Of a stretch of 64,000 nucleotides of DNA, positions 28,436-37,306 are shown piece by piece. Made by a program: the position numbers and the translations under genes. Position 1 is the first letter of the stretch; every line of letters starts with the position of its first letter. The notes beneath the pieces are model-generated. The model had not been told where the DNA came from and searched no databases. It was given only the letters and a program-made list of their open reading frames with translations. This stretch comes from Funiculus sociatus GB2-C1 (lineage in GTDB: Bacteria; Cyanobacteriota; Cyanobacteriia; Cyanobacteriales; FACHB-T130), in the NCBI RefSeq assembly GCF_039962115.1, contig NZ_JAMPKJ010000009.1, forward strand, positions 1 through 64,000. The letters run 5' to 3'.

Positions 28436-29336
28436 TTGGGTAATGGGGGCTGGGGACTAGGTAAGACTTTTTCCGAATTCTCATTCCCCAATCCCCAGTT
28501 CCCGTTAATTTCAGTCTTTAGGTAGAGGATAAATGCGATCGCGATCGCATTTATCCTCTTAACGTGTCACTGCAATAACCATAGCTATGACTTAAAGTAT
28601 TTCTAGCTTTCTACCAGGTCAACGCAAGCCGCGATGTCTGGTCAGCAAGCCTAAAAATATCCCGTGCTTGGAGGCGGAGAAAATTCTAGAATAATCAGCT
28701 CTTTGTGTAGAACGGTTGATAAAAACAGTAATTTTCACCCCTTACACTTTGCATTTTGAATCACATCTATTTTGGGGGGCTAGCGATTGGGAAGTTAGAT
28801 GTAGGCAATCAAAGTATTTTAAATCACCTTTTACTAAGTAAAATCACGAAAAATTTGAATATGCCAGTTGAGGGCGGGGAATATGGGTTGAGAACTTTGA
28901 GAATTTCGCTAATCAAGCTGGTAGAAAACTGCAAATTCTGGGAATCCTAATCTAGAGAGGGGGGAGCTTAGGATCTGGTTTACCCAGTCATAGTTGTAAG
29001 AAATTTGCTGCGGAAAGCTCTGTGGTAAACCGCTGCTTCTATTACCGCTGTGTCCAAAGCCTGCCCTCTATACAGTAACAGTGTCTCTTAGACACTCACT
29101 TAACGATCCCCTATTTAAGCTCGGCGAAGATGAATGATGCACAAGCGGATATGGATGTAGCCAGTGGCATAGCGAAGCATACGCACGTTAGCGTTAGCGG
29201 ATGCGAAGCGGTTCCGGAGAATCTAGCGGCTTCGGAAGGGCGATCGCTACTAGCACCTCGGAGGGTAGATTCTTTTACCTCAAAGCTGTCTAGCCCTTCC
29301 AGTCCAGTTTTCACGCAGGAACATAAGGGCGCAGTC
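28436..29336. other. Intergenic region with repeats, no clear gene
   Basis: About 900 nt. It starts with GGGGACTAGG / CCCCAGTTCCC-type heptamer repeats (28440-28505), then a HIP1 palindrome (28524-28559). A 64-codon frame at 28756-28950 has no recognisable features. The region 29150-29260 is made of GCGAAGC/GTTAGCG-type small repeats that read in frame into the next gene. Confidence 0.5.
28524..28559. repeat. 36-bp palindrome built on overlapping HIP1 sites
   Basis: A perfect palindrome whose centre is GCGATCGCGATCGC, two overlapping HIP1 octamers. The arms read AGAGGATAAAT outward on each side. It could form a hairpin downstream of the 27545-28435 gene, but lacks a T-run. Confidence 0.85.
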
Positions 29337-31325
29337 ATGAACTATAAGGGCGATCCGATTCAAATCGGGCAACAGATTACTCAAATCCTCCTCAATAGCC
29401 CCGATCCGGAAACGGTGTTGCTAAAGATAGCGGATGTTTTGGGCAAGAGTTTTCAGGCAGACACGTGCTTAATTTCATCTGTTGCTAGCCATCAGGCAAC
29501 GCCGCAGACGGTCGTGTGGTGTGCCGATGACCACACAAGTTTAGCGGGAAATTTGAGTGAGATTCGCTCTAAGCTGTGGATGCTGTTGAACCCATTGCTA
29601 GAAGATAACTTGAGCAATAGCGAGCCGCTAGCCATTTCTGATATTCATGCAATTGAAACTAGGTTTGATGTAGAAGATCCGGTACGAGCAGTGCTGGTAA
29701 TTCAAACCCAGTTTCAATCACAAGCAAATGGGTTGATTGTCATAGGGCGATGGCAACCCTTTGAGTGGACAGACGTTGAAAAAGGATTGCTCAAAGCCGT
29801 AGCAGATTCAGTAGCGATCGCTATTTCTCAAGTGCAACTCCAGCGGCAGCTACGCATCGCCACTCAATACCAAACTCTGATTAACCAGCTAACGATGGCA
29901 ATCCGTAGTGCCATTGAAGTAAATCAGATTCTTCAGATGGCGATCGCTGGTACCGCCCAAGCTCTTGAGGTTGAACGTGGCTTTATTCTGCTGTTGAAAT
30001 ACGTCGATCCGTTATTCAAAACTCGTTCTTTAACAAAAGCTCTTCCCAAAGCTAAGGTTACGGTTGCTTGTGAATACAACACAGGGGAACAAGCCGCTAT
30101 TTCGGAGCCGGGGAGCGCTCTAGAGGAGAGCTTTGCTGACAATATTAGCAGCGAACAAACATCTTCGATAAACCCGCTCTCTTCAACGCTCCCAAGTTCC
30201 TTTTTGCTGTCAGACTGTTACCTGTGCCAACAAGCCTTCCAAAAGGCACCTGAGCCAGTTATTATTACCGATAAACAAGATATTACCACTTCTAATGGTT
30301 TTGACCTTTTTGACCTGGAAACCATGCCAGCTTTGCTGATGGTTCCCCTAGAAAGTCAAGGTACTGTGCTGGGATTTCTGGTGCTACAACATCGTCAGCC
30401 TCGTTCCTGGCAGTCAGAAGAGTTAGAGCTAGTAAAATGGGTGAGCGCCCAAGCGAGTACGGCAATTATTCAACATCAATCAATACGGGTGAGGCAGGAT
30501 CTCGTCGAGGAACGCACCGCTCAACTACAAAGGAGTTTAGAAGTCCAAGCGAAGTTGTATGACAAAATGCGCCAACAGGTTGAGCAGCTGCGGCAACTCA
30601 ATCAAATTAAGGATGAGTTCATCAACGCTATCAATCACGAGTTGAAAACACCGCTCACTACTATGAGTGTAGCGATTCGGATGTTGCGTCAAGCGGAGCT
30701 GCCGACCGAACGCCGTGCTAAGTACCTGGAAATCTTAGATCAGCAGTGTACTCAGGAAATTAATCTGATCACCGACTTACTGACGCTGCAAAAAGTAGAG
30801 TCTAAGAAATCTCCGATTGAGCTGCAAAAGATAGACCTTAAGCAAGTAATTCAGAATTTGGCTGAGCCGTTTGCCAAAAAATGGGCGGATAAGGGATTAA
30901 CCTTGGAGATAGACTCCCCTACGCGATCGCTGATGCTGCAAACCGATTCCGACAGCCTGAACCGCATTCTAGAAGAACTATTGACCAATGCTGGAAAATT
31001 TTCCGAGCCTGATTCTATAGTTAGTTTGCGAGCCACTCACCAGGTCAGTCAACAAGTTAATCAAATTGTGCTTTGCTTGACCAACACTGGTGCTTGCATT
31101 TCACCGACAGAAGTGGAGCATATCTTTGAAAAATTCCGTCGCGGTCAAGTTGCGATCCAAAATGCCGTTCAAGGTACTGGGTTGGGCTTGGCTCTGGTAA
31201 AGTCTTTAGTACAGCACATAAATGGCGCGATCGCACTCACTAGCTGTCCTATTGAGGATACCCAATCTTGTGAAACCTGCTTTACTCTCACCCTACCTCT
31301 AGTTTTTGACCTTACCAAAATCTAA
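29337..31325 (+). CDS. GAF-domain sensor histidine kinase
   Basis: A cytoplasmic histidine kinase of 662 residues from ATG 29337. Two GAF-like segments precede the kinase core: about residues 10-170 (QITQILLNSPDPETVLLKIADVLGKSFQADTCLI) and about 195-400. The DHp domain has INHELKTPLTTM with the phospho-acceptor His; the ATPase domain has ELLTNAGKFSEPDS and TGLGLALVKSLV. No membrane segment is seen, so the ligand is probably cytosolic. The frame extends to an ATG at 29130, but those 69 codons are small-repeat DNA; I judge the shorter form more likely. No response regulator is adjacent. Confidence 0.88.
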   Translation: MNYKGDPIQIGQQITQILLNSPDPETVLLKIADVLGKSFQADTCLISSVASHQATPQTVVWCADDHTSLAGNLSEIRSKLWMLLNPLLEDNLSNSEPLAISDIHAIETRFDVEDPVRAVLVIQTQFQSQANGLIVIGRWQPFEWTDVEKGLLKAVADSVAIAISQVQLQRQLRIATQYQTLINQLTMAIRSAIEVNQILQMAIAGTAQALEVERGFILLLKYVDPLFKTRSLTKALPKAKVTVACEYNTGEQAAISEPGSALEESFADNISSEQTSSINPLSSTLPSSFLLSDCYLCQQAFQKAPEPVIITDKQDITTSNGFDLFDLETMPALLMVPLESQGTVLGFLVLQHRQPRSWQSEELELVKWVSAQASTAIIQHQSIRVRQDLVEERTAQLQRSLEVQAKLYDKMRQQVEQLRQLNQIKDEFINAINHELKTPLTTMSVAIRMLRQAELPTERRAKYLEILDQQCTQEINLITDLLTLQKVESKKSPIELQKIDLKQVIQNLAEPFAKKWADKGLTLEIDSPTRSLMLQTDSDSLNRILEELLTNAGKFSEPDSIVSLRATHQVSQQVNQIVLCLTNTGACISPTEVEHIFEKFRRGQVAIQNAVQGTGLGLALVKSLVQHINGAIALTSCPIEDTQSCETCFTLTLPLVFDLTKI

Positions 31326-31420
31326 AGTCTAGAAGCCACAAAATTAAGAATTAAAGATGCCAAATTACAAACTTTTAATTTTTAATTCTTTTCTGACTTC
31401 TGGCTTTAATCACCAATATT

Positions 31421-33103
31421 ATGCTTAAAAAGGCGGAGCCTAAACCACTACGTTGGCAACGAAATAAATATTCTCCACTAGCACGACAACTAGACATTTT
31501 TGGCTCAGCAGCAGCGTTGATGTTTTATTTGTGGTGGGATAGTGTATTTAAAAACGATTCCACTTTACATAGGAAACGCCGCGCTCAGTGGTTAGTTAAT
31601 ACTCTGCTAGATTTAGGGCCGACATTTATTAAGATTGGACAGGCATTGTCCACTCGTGCTGATTTGCTACCCCTAGAATATGTGGAGGCGTTGGGACAGC
31701 TACAGGATCGGGTTCCTGAGTTTAGCGACATACAAGCGATCGCTTTAATTGAATCCGAACTCGGCAACTCTATTCATGCTTTGTATCGGGATTTCGATCG
31801 TCTTCCCATTGCTGCTGCGAGTCTAGGACAAGTACACAAAGCACGACTGCACACCGGGGAAGATGTAGTAGTTAAAGTACAGCGTCCGGGATTAGAAAAG
31901 TTATTCAAATTAGATTTTCAAGCTTTGGGTAAACTTGTCCGGTTTTGTCGGCGCTATTTGGCTTGGACAAGAAAGTATGAATTAGAAGCAATTTATAGTG
32001 AGTTTTTTAACCTTCTTTATCAAGAAATTGACTATATCCAAGAAGGGAAAAATGCCGAACGCTTTGCTACCAACTTTAGCGATTATCCTCGGATTCTTGT
32101 CCCAAAAGTTTATTGGCGTTACACCACAACCAAAATTTTAACGGCGGACTATTTACCGGGAATAAAGATAAACGATCGCAAAACAATTGAAGCCTGTGGT
32201 TTAGATCCTAAGAAAATTAACCAGCTTGGTATTTGTTGTTACTTAAAACAATTATTACTAGATGGCTTTTTTCAGGCAGATCCCCATCCGGGAAATATGG
32301 CTGTAAGTCAAGATGGTAGTCTGATTTTTTATGATTTTGGCATGATGGCAGAGTTGAAGTCACTTGCTAAAGATCAGATGATTAGGACGTTTTTTGCAGT
32401 ATTAAAAAAGGACACGGACGAGGTACTTGATACCTTAATTGACATGGGGTTAATTGTGCCAGTGGCAGATATGACCCCGGTACGTAGACTATTAACTTTT
32501 ATTTTAGATAAATTTACGGAAAAGCCTATAGATATAAAAGCTTTTAGTCAAATGAGTACAGAAGCTTATGCCATGTTTGAGCAGCAACCCTTTCGTTTGC
32601 CTGCTCAGATGACATTTATATTAAAATCGTTGACTACTCTGGATGGCATTGCTAGGGCGTTAGATCCTGAATATAACCCAGTAGCAGCTGCTCAACCTTT
32701 CATTAAAAGTATCACTATCTCTCAAGGAAAAGGAACGCTAATCGGAGAATTAGCCAGACAAGCTAGGGATTTCGTTAAATATAAATTGCGACAACCTAAC
32801 CCAACCCAAATTGTAATCCGACGTTTAGAAGAACGAATTGAACGGGGTGAATTGCAGTTGCGGGTGCGAACAGTTGAAAGCGATCGCGTCCTCAAACGTA
32901 TTAATCTAGCTATTAAAAGCCTAATTTATGCCTGTTGCACTGGTTTTAGTTTGATAGGTGGCGTGATGCTGCTGTCACTGCCTGGGTATAGTGGCTTGGG
33001 TGTAGCTATTCTGACCTTATCTGGAATCTGGTTCTTGGTGCTGTTGCGATCGCTACTTCTTCTAGGCGTTAAAGAAAAACTTGACAAACTCACTGAGAAA
33101 TAG
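31421..33103 (+). CDS. ABC1/UbiB-family atypical kinase
   Basis: A 560-residue member of the ABC1 (UbiB/COQ8/ABC1K) family, linked to quinone and prenyl-lipid metabolism. Motifs: KxGQ in FIKIGQALSTRADLLP, the Ala-rich loop AAASLGQVHKA, the lysine in VVVKVQRPG, catalytic ADPHPGN, and YDFGMM for the metal site. Two hydrophobic segments near the C-terminus (about 500-550) anchor it to the membrane. Cyanobacteria and plastids encode several paralogues, so the exact one cannot be named. Confidence 0.92.
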   Translation: MLKKAEPKPLRWQRNKYSPLARQLDIFGSAAALMFYLWWDSVFKNDSTLHRKRRAQWLVNTLLDLGPTFIKIGQALSTRADLLPLEYVEALGQLQDRVPEFSDIQAIALIESELGNSIHALYRDFDRLPIAAASLGQVHKARLHTGEDVVVKVQRPGLEKLFKLDFQALGKLVRFCRRYLAWTRKYELEAIYSEFFNLLYQEIDYIQEGKNAERFATNFSDYPRILVPKVYWRYTTTKILTADYLPGIKINDRKTIEACGLDPKKINQLGICCYLKQLLLDGFFQADPHPGNMAVSQDGSLIFYDFGMMAELKSLAKDQMIRTFFAVLKKDTDEVLDTLIDMGLIVPVADMTPVRRLLTFILDKFTEKPIDIKAFSQMSTEAYAMFEQQPFRLPAQMTFILKSLTTLDGIARALDPEYNPVAAAQPFIKSITISQGKGTLIGELARQARDFVKYKLRQPNPTQIVIRRLEERIERGELQLRVRTVESDRVLKRINLAIKSLIYACCTGFSLIGGVMLLSLPGYSGLGVAILTLSGIWFLVLLRSLLLLGVKEKLDKLTEK

Positions 33104-33105
33104 CC

Positions 33106-33125
33106 TAGGGTGGACGCCCACCCTA
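33106..33125. terminator. Small hairpin after ABC1 kinase gene
   Basis: TAGGGTGG at 33106-33113 pairs with CCACCCTA at 33118-33125 around a 4-nt loop, just after the stop codon. A near-identical hairpin follows the gene ending at 48117. Confidence 0.5.
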
Positions 33126-33168
33126 TATCTATCTAGTTTGTCTGGCATATTCCCTATTCACCTTTATA

Positions 33169-33216
33169 TAAATTACGTCCCTGTAAGGCTTTAAATTCTT
33201 ACAGGGACGTAATTTA
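33169..33216. terminator. 19-bp hairpin between ABC1 kinase and tRNA-Glu
   Basis: A perfect stem (33169-33187 with 33198-33216; core ATTACGTCCCTGTAAG) with a 10-nt loop. It lies downstream of both the kinase gene (plus) and tRNA-Glu (minus), so it may terminate both. Confidence 0.7.
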
Positions 33217-33232
33217 GATTATTTAGTTTTAG

Positions 33233-33305
33233 TACCCCCAGGGGAATTCGAATCCCCGTCGCCTCCGTGAAAGGGAGGTGTCCTAGGCCTCTAGACGATG
33301 GGGGC
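33233..33305 (-). tRNA. trnE: tRNA-Glu (UUC)
   Basis: A 73-nt tRNA on the minus strand. The acceptor stem is GCCCCCA / TGGGGGT with discriminator A. The anticodon stem CCTCC / GGAGG encloses loop CTTTCAC with anticodon TTC. The T-arm contains GGGGATTCGAATTCCCC. CCA is not encoded. In cyanobacteria this tRNA serves both protein and tetrapyrrole synthesis. Confidence 0.96.
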
Positions 33306-33513
33306 CTGTCCTTTGCACTTTTATTAAGATAGCCAATAAAAATGGTTATGTCAACACTTTTGTAGAATTTTTTTTCTGGTGGGCGAGGGAAGGAAGCGAT
33401 CGCTACTCAGCAAGACGTGATTTAAAGCAAGACGTGATTTAATAAGACGATCCCTAGAATTGCCCTCCGTAGAGCTGTTAGAACAGAAATAGTATTCTAT
33501 CTCCTCACAGTCA

Positions 33514-34005
33514 ATGCTGACCCATCACCGCAAACCAGTCTGTTTATCACTTGTATCTACCAATCTTCCGGTTTGGTCTACAGTTGAAACCTCTGCCACA
33601 CTCTATCAAAAAGACAAAGAGCGGTTTCACCTACTGCTCACGGAACCGTCAATCGGAGAATGGGAACCTAGCGCCAAAAAGCCTGCCCCTGGTGGCGACC
33701 AAACGGCGGTAACTCCACGACTCTTGTGGCTAGAAATCTCGCCTTACAGGGTAATTATGACCATGCAGGGAAACGGCAAGTTGAGTTATCGTCACCTGTG
33801 GGAGCGCGGCATTTATGGGCTAAGCCGCTATTGGCTGCACAGCGAGTCATTAAGCGGTTCTGGACAGCTGCGTTTGAGGAATTTTACCCGGAGTTTGACG
33901 CTAGAGGGGCGCGTTTTACCGGAGCATCTGCGGCTAGAGTACGAGTTGTGGTCAGAGAAGGTTGAGTTGGGTAGCTATATTTTGAACCTGGAAATTCATC
34001 ATTAG
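33514..34005 (+). CDS. Conserved hypothetical protein
   Basis: A 163-residue soluble protein, beta-rich, with RLLWLEISPYRVIMTMQGNGKLSYRHLWERGIYG-like alternation in the middle and LRLEYELWSEKVELGSYILNLEIHH-like strands at the end. It has no signal peptide, membrane segment or recognisable catalytic motif. It stands alone and converges with the porin gene, the gap being filled by TAATGGC-type repeats. Confidence 0.55.
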   Translation: MLTHHRKPVCLSLVSTNLPVWSTVETSATLYQKDKERFHLLLTEPSIGEWEPSAKKPAPGGDQTAVTPRLLWLEISPYRVIMTMQGNGKLSYRHLWERGIYGLSRYWLHSESLSGSGQLRLRNFTRSLTLEGRVLPEHLRLEYELWSEKVELGSYILNLEIHH

Positions 34006-34009
34006 TTTT

Positions 34010-34048
34010 TGGCTAATGGCTAATGGCTGATAAACAATTAGCCATTAG
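34010..34048. repeat. TAATGGC-type inverted repeat
   Basis: GGCTAATGGCTAATGGCTGAT and a complementary ACAATTAGCCATTAGCC block form a hairpin between two convergent genes; same family as 16485-16510. Confidence 0.65.
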
Positions 34049-34055
34049 CCACTAG

Positions 34056-35840
34056 CTAAAAACTAAACGTGGTGCGGACGGTGCCAATAAAAATATCATC
34101 ATTGGCAGCGTTGTGGTCGGGAGCCGTCAGCCAAATTATTCCTGGTGTAAGGGCGATATTATCGGTCAGCTGGTATTGATAGAAAGCTTCTAGATGCAAT
34201 GAGGTGTCGGGGTCTTTGATACCTAACTGGCTGAGGCTTTCAGCCTGATTTGTGACTTTCGGCTCCATGCCAATAATTAAACCCGCCAGATTGCCTTTTT
34301 TCCCCAAGTCAGGAAACGCCAGCGTCACAGCCCAGTTCCAAATACTAGCATCCCCTCGCTCGATTACTCGCGCCGCTGTGTAACCAGCCCATCCCCCCAC
34401 TACAAACTGGGGACTAATTTGAAAGGAAGCTTCTACGCCATAAGAATTGGTAACAACTGAGAAACCTAGTGGATTTAACAAATTAGCTAGGTTAGCATCA
34501 TTGCTGCCCGTTTGCAGGTCGTTGTTATAAGCGTGAACATAGGTTAAGCCAATGCTGGCGCGATCGCTTGGCTTAAATAATACTTGTGCTAAGGCACCAT
34601 AAGAGCTATTAAACAAACCACCGCCAGCAGCAGGATTATCAGCGTCACCACCTAAATAGCCTAAACTTAGTTCCAATTTGTCGCTGAAGTTGTGCCTGAC
34701 ACCCACACCAGCCCCTTCAACTTGATAATAAATGGAAGGGCGCGTCCCAAAGCGAGACAAAGCACCTCTGGCACCATCGCCGTCTAGGTAAGGATTAACG
34801 GTATTGGTAAAATCTGCGGCATCAGCATTAGCAGCTACAACGACTTGCGTGTTGTTGTTAATTGGGAACTGGTACAGCAACTCATCGATAACCACATCAC
34901 TGCTAGTATCGCCAGCAAAAGCCAAGTCGCCTTCGGGTGTGAGGGTGCGGTTAGAAAGAGAACCAAGTCCTTCTGCCTGAAGTCGCGTCAAGAGTAAGTC
35001 TCTACCTGTCAAGCTGGTTTTTAAGTTTAGGCGCGTCCGATGACCGAAAATCGTCGCGTCGTCGATATCTTTACCAGTCGCATCTTCTCCTGTGGGAATA
35101 GTGGCAACTCCAAAGATGACTTCTCCGGCGAGTTTGGTGGTTTTGGAAAATGCAGTCAGTTCTAGTTCCGCAGTTCGCGCTGTTGCTGCATCGACTTTCC
35201 CGCGTAGGATGGCTAGTTCTAGGGTATATTCTGCTTCTAAGCGTTTTAAAATCGCTAAGTCTTCTTTGCGGATGGCATTCGGGCCTGGTACAGCCAGCAC
35301 TTGAGTAATCCGATCTAAGGTGGCTTTTACGGCGGCGGCAAATTCATAACGGCTTAAGGATCTGTTGCCCCGAAATGTGCCATCTGGATAGCCGCTGATT
35401 ATACCATATCTCTCTACTAACGAGCGCAGCGCTTCATAAGCCCAGTCACCGGGTTGGACATCCCTAAGCTGGGAAATGTTGGTGACTTGACTCATGGGGT
35501 CAGTGTCTTGGTCAATTTCTTCCAAGCTTTGTTGGTCAATTTGTTCCAAAATTGGTGTTTCGTCGATTGGCTTATCTGAAGCCATCAGAGTCACTGATGT
35601 TTCTGCCTCTGGTGGGGTTTCCTCTGGAGGGGAGTATCCGAATTTTGTTATATCGCCCCTCTGCCCTACCGCCTCACCCACAAGGGGAGAGGAGGCAGAA
35701 AACGTCACTTCCCCATCAGGGGGTGTTGCTGCTAATACTGGATGGAAGATCAAGGTAGGGGAAAGGTAAAAAGGCAAAAGCCAAAATAAATTAGTTGTTA
35801 CTTTTACTTTGTTGAGAGGATTAGGTAAGATTTGAGACAT
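34056..35840 (-). CDS. SLH/OprB-type outer-membrane porin
   Basis: A 594-residue cyanobacterial porin (Som/iron-uptake-porin type). It has an N-terminal hydrophobic signal region, an acidic Pro/Glu-rich spacer, and one SLH domain (about residues 126-174: DVQPGDWAYEALRSLVERYG, GYPDGTFRGNRSLSRYEFAA) that binds the peptidoglycan-linked polymer. A coiled-coil stretch and a long OprB-like beta-barrel ending in a C-terminal Phe follow. Proteins of this kind pass inorganic ions, including iron. I used ATG 35840; a GTG four codons upstream is also in frame. It is divergent from the iron-related genes. Confidence 0.9.
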   Translation of the reverse strand: MSQILPNPLNKVKVTTNLFWLLPFYLSPTLIFHPVLAATPPDGEVTFSASSPLVGEAVGQRGDITKFGYSPPEETPPEAETSVTLMASDKPIDETPILEQIDQQSLEEIDQDTDPMSQVTNISQLRDVQPGDWAYEALRSLVERYGIISGYPDGTFRGNRSLSRYEFAAAVKATLDRITQVLAVPGPNAIRKEDLAILKRLEAEYTLELAILRGKVDAATARTAELELTAFSKTTKLAGEVIFGVATIPTGEDATGKDIDDATIFGHRTRLNLKTSLTGRDLLLTRLQAEGLGSLSNRTLTPEGDLAFAGDTSSDVVIDELLYQFPINNNTQVVVAANADAADFTNTVNPYLDGDGARGALSRFGTRPSIYYQVEGAGVGVRHNFSDKLELSLGYLGGDADNPAAGGGLFNSSYGALAQVLFKPSDRASIGLTYVHAYNNDLQTGSNDANLANLLNPLGFSVVTNSYGVEASFQISPQFVVGGWAGYTAARVIERGDASIWNWAVTLAFPDLGKKGNLAGLIIGMEPKVTNQAESLSQLGIKDPDTSLHLEAFYQYQLTDNIALTPGIIWLTAPDHNAANDDIFIGTVRTTFSF

Positions 35841-36093
35841 TTTTAACACCACTTCTCACACTATTCAACTTTCTCGTACATTGTCGATTTTCAGGCTGTT
35901 TGTGGCGTTGTGGAGAAATTAACGAATTTTCTTAAGCGCAGAGATACACGTAAAAAAGGCAAATCGGCGGTGTCCCAGCCAATACATCTTTTGATAACAA
36001 TAAAAAACATCCTTGGAGATTATCCTTGGGAGGTGGGAAATATAAGCGCGATCGCTGCTAAAACAAAGAAATAACCACCACCATAAAACAACT

Positions 36094-37068
36094 ATGACAC
36101 CAAAAACTACGCGCCGTGTTTTCTTGGCGACAAGTATGGCTGTGGCGGGGGGAATCGTCGGGGGTGCGGCGCTGAAACAACAATCTACAGCATCATTAGA
36201 TGGGGTGCCAGCGACGGCGACAATGCCAGAACGGGTACTGGGTAGTACAGGGGTGCGCGTTCCTATTCTGGGTTTGGGTGGTGCGGGTCAGACACCGCTA
36301 TCTTGGGAAGGAAAGGAAAAGGAAGCGATCGCTCTGATTCAACGTGCTTTAGACTTGGGTATTCGCTACTTTGATACGGCTGATAGCTATGGCCCTAGTG
36401 AAGACTATCTAGGCAAAGTGCTGCCAGCACATCGGGCGCGGCTCTTCCTTGCTAGCAAGACGGCTCAAAGAGATAGAGACGGTGCTTGGCGTGCATTAGA
36501 GCGAAGTCTAAAACGTCTAAACACAGATTACCTTGACTTGTGGCAACTCCACCACGTCTCTTTTGAAGAAGAACTAGATACAATCTTTGGGCGTAACGGT
36601 GCGGTTCAAGCTTTGGAAGAGGCAAAGCAGCAAAAACTGGTGCGTTTTGTGGGCATCACCGGACACCACGAAGGGACAATTATTGCTGAAGGTTTGCGTC
36701 GCTATGCCTTTGATACAACACTCATCCCGGTGAATGCCGCCGATAAACACCACCCGCGTCCGTTTATACCTGCGGTGCTGCCTGTGGCGCGAAGCAAGCA
36801 GGTGGGAGTAATTGCCATGAAGGTTCCAGCCTACGGGCGATTGTTTAAGCCTGGGGTGCTGGACGGGATGCACCAAGCATTGGGGTATACGCTTTCAGTC
36901 CCCGGTGTTCATTGTGCTGTGATTGCTGCTGAAGATATTGCACAGTTAGAGTCGAATGTCAAGGTGGCGCAGGCATTTGAACCACTGTCTGAGAATGCGA
37001 TCGCCCAAATTGAGCAACGCACTGCGGCTGCTTGGCAAGATAACACTTTCTTTCGCGCCTGGACTTAA
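36094..37068 (+). CDS. Tat-exported aldo/keto reductase
   Basis: A 324-residue aldo/keto reductase with a twin-arginine signal (TTRRVFLATSMAVAGGIVGG) at the N-terminus. The reductase core follows: LGLGGAGQTPLSW, GIRYFDTADSYGPSEDYLG (catalytic Asp and Tyr), FLASKTAQRD (Lys), and DYLDLWQLHHV (His). Export through Tat suggests the enzyme folds with NADP bound before crossing to the periplasm or thylakoid lumen. The substrate is unknown. It lies 238 nt upstream of the multicopper oxidase. Confidence 0.85.
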   Translation: MTPKTTRRVFLATSMAVAGGIVGGAALKQQSTASLDGVPATATMPERVLGSTGVRVPILGLGGAGQTPLSWEGKEKEAIALIQRALDLGIRYFDTADSYGPSEDYLGKVLPAHRARLFLASKTAQRDRDGAWRALERSLKRLNTDYLDLWQLHHVSFEEELDTIFGRNGAVQALEEAKQQKLVRFVGITGHHEGTIIAEGLRRYAFDTTLIPVNAADKHHPRPFIPAVLPVARSKQVGVIAMKVPAYGRLFKPGVLDGMHQALGYTLSVPGVHCAVIAAEDIAQLESNVKVAQAFEPLSENAIAQIEQRTAAAWQDNTFFRAWT

Positions 37069-37230
37069 ATTTTGAACTGCAAACAAGTCGCTTTAGGTGC
37101 GATCGCGTTTTGGTTTACTTGGCCTAATTCGATATTTCAATCAACCTGTCGTTTGGATCGCGCAGGTAAATAGAGTTAATTGCTCTTGTGGCTAACGAGA
37201 CCATACAGAAGGTCTACAAGGCATGAGCTA

Positions 37231-37269
37231 TTGACAATAATTGATAATAACTACTCTGACATATATACT
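37231..37269 (+). promoter_or_regulatory. Promoter with weak Fur-like box before multicopper oxidase
   Basis: TTGATA (37241-37246) and TATACT (37264-37269) are spaced by 17 nt, a good sigma-70 promoter about 40 nt before the start codon. The -35 overlaps GACAATAATTGATAATAAC (37233-37251), which matches 11 of 19 positions of the Fur consensus; this part is tentative. Confidence 0.5.
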
Positions 37270-37306
37270 TCAATAGTAAGGAATTATTTTCAATAACAAT
37301 CGGTTC

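Noticed and set aside
28756-28950. 64-codon frame in a repeat-rich gap
   Set aside because: No recognisable motif, no ribosome-binding site.
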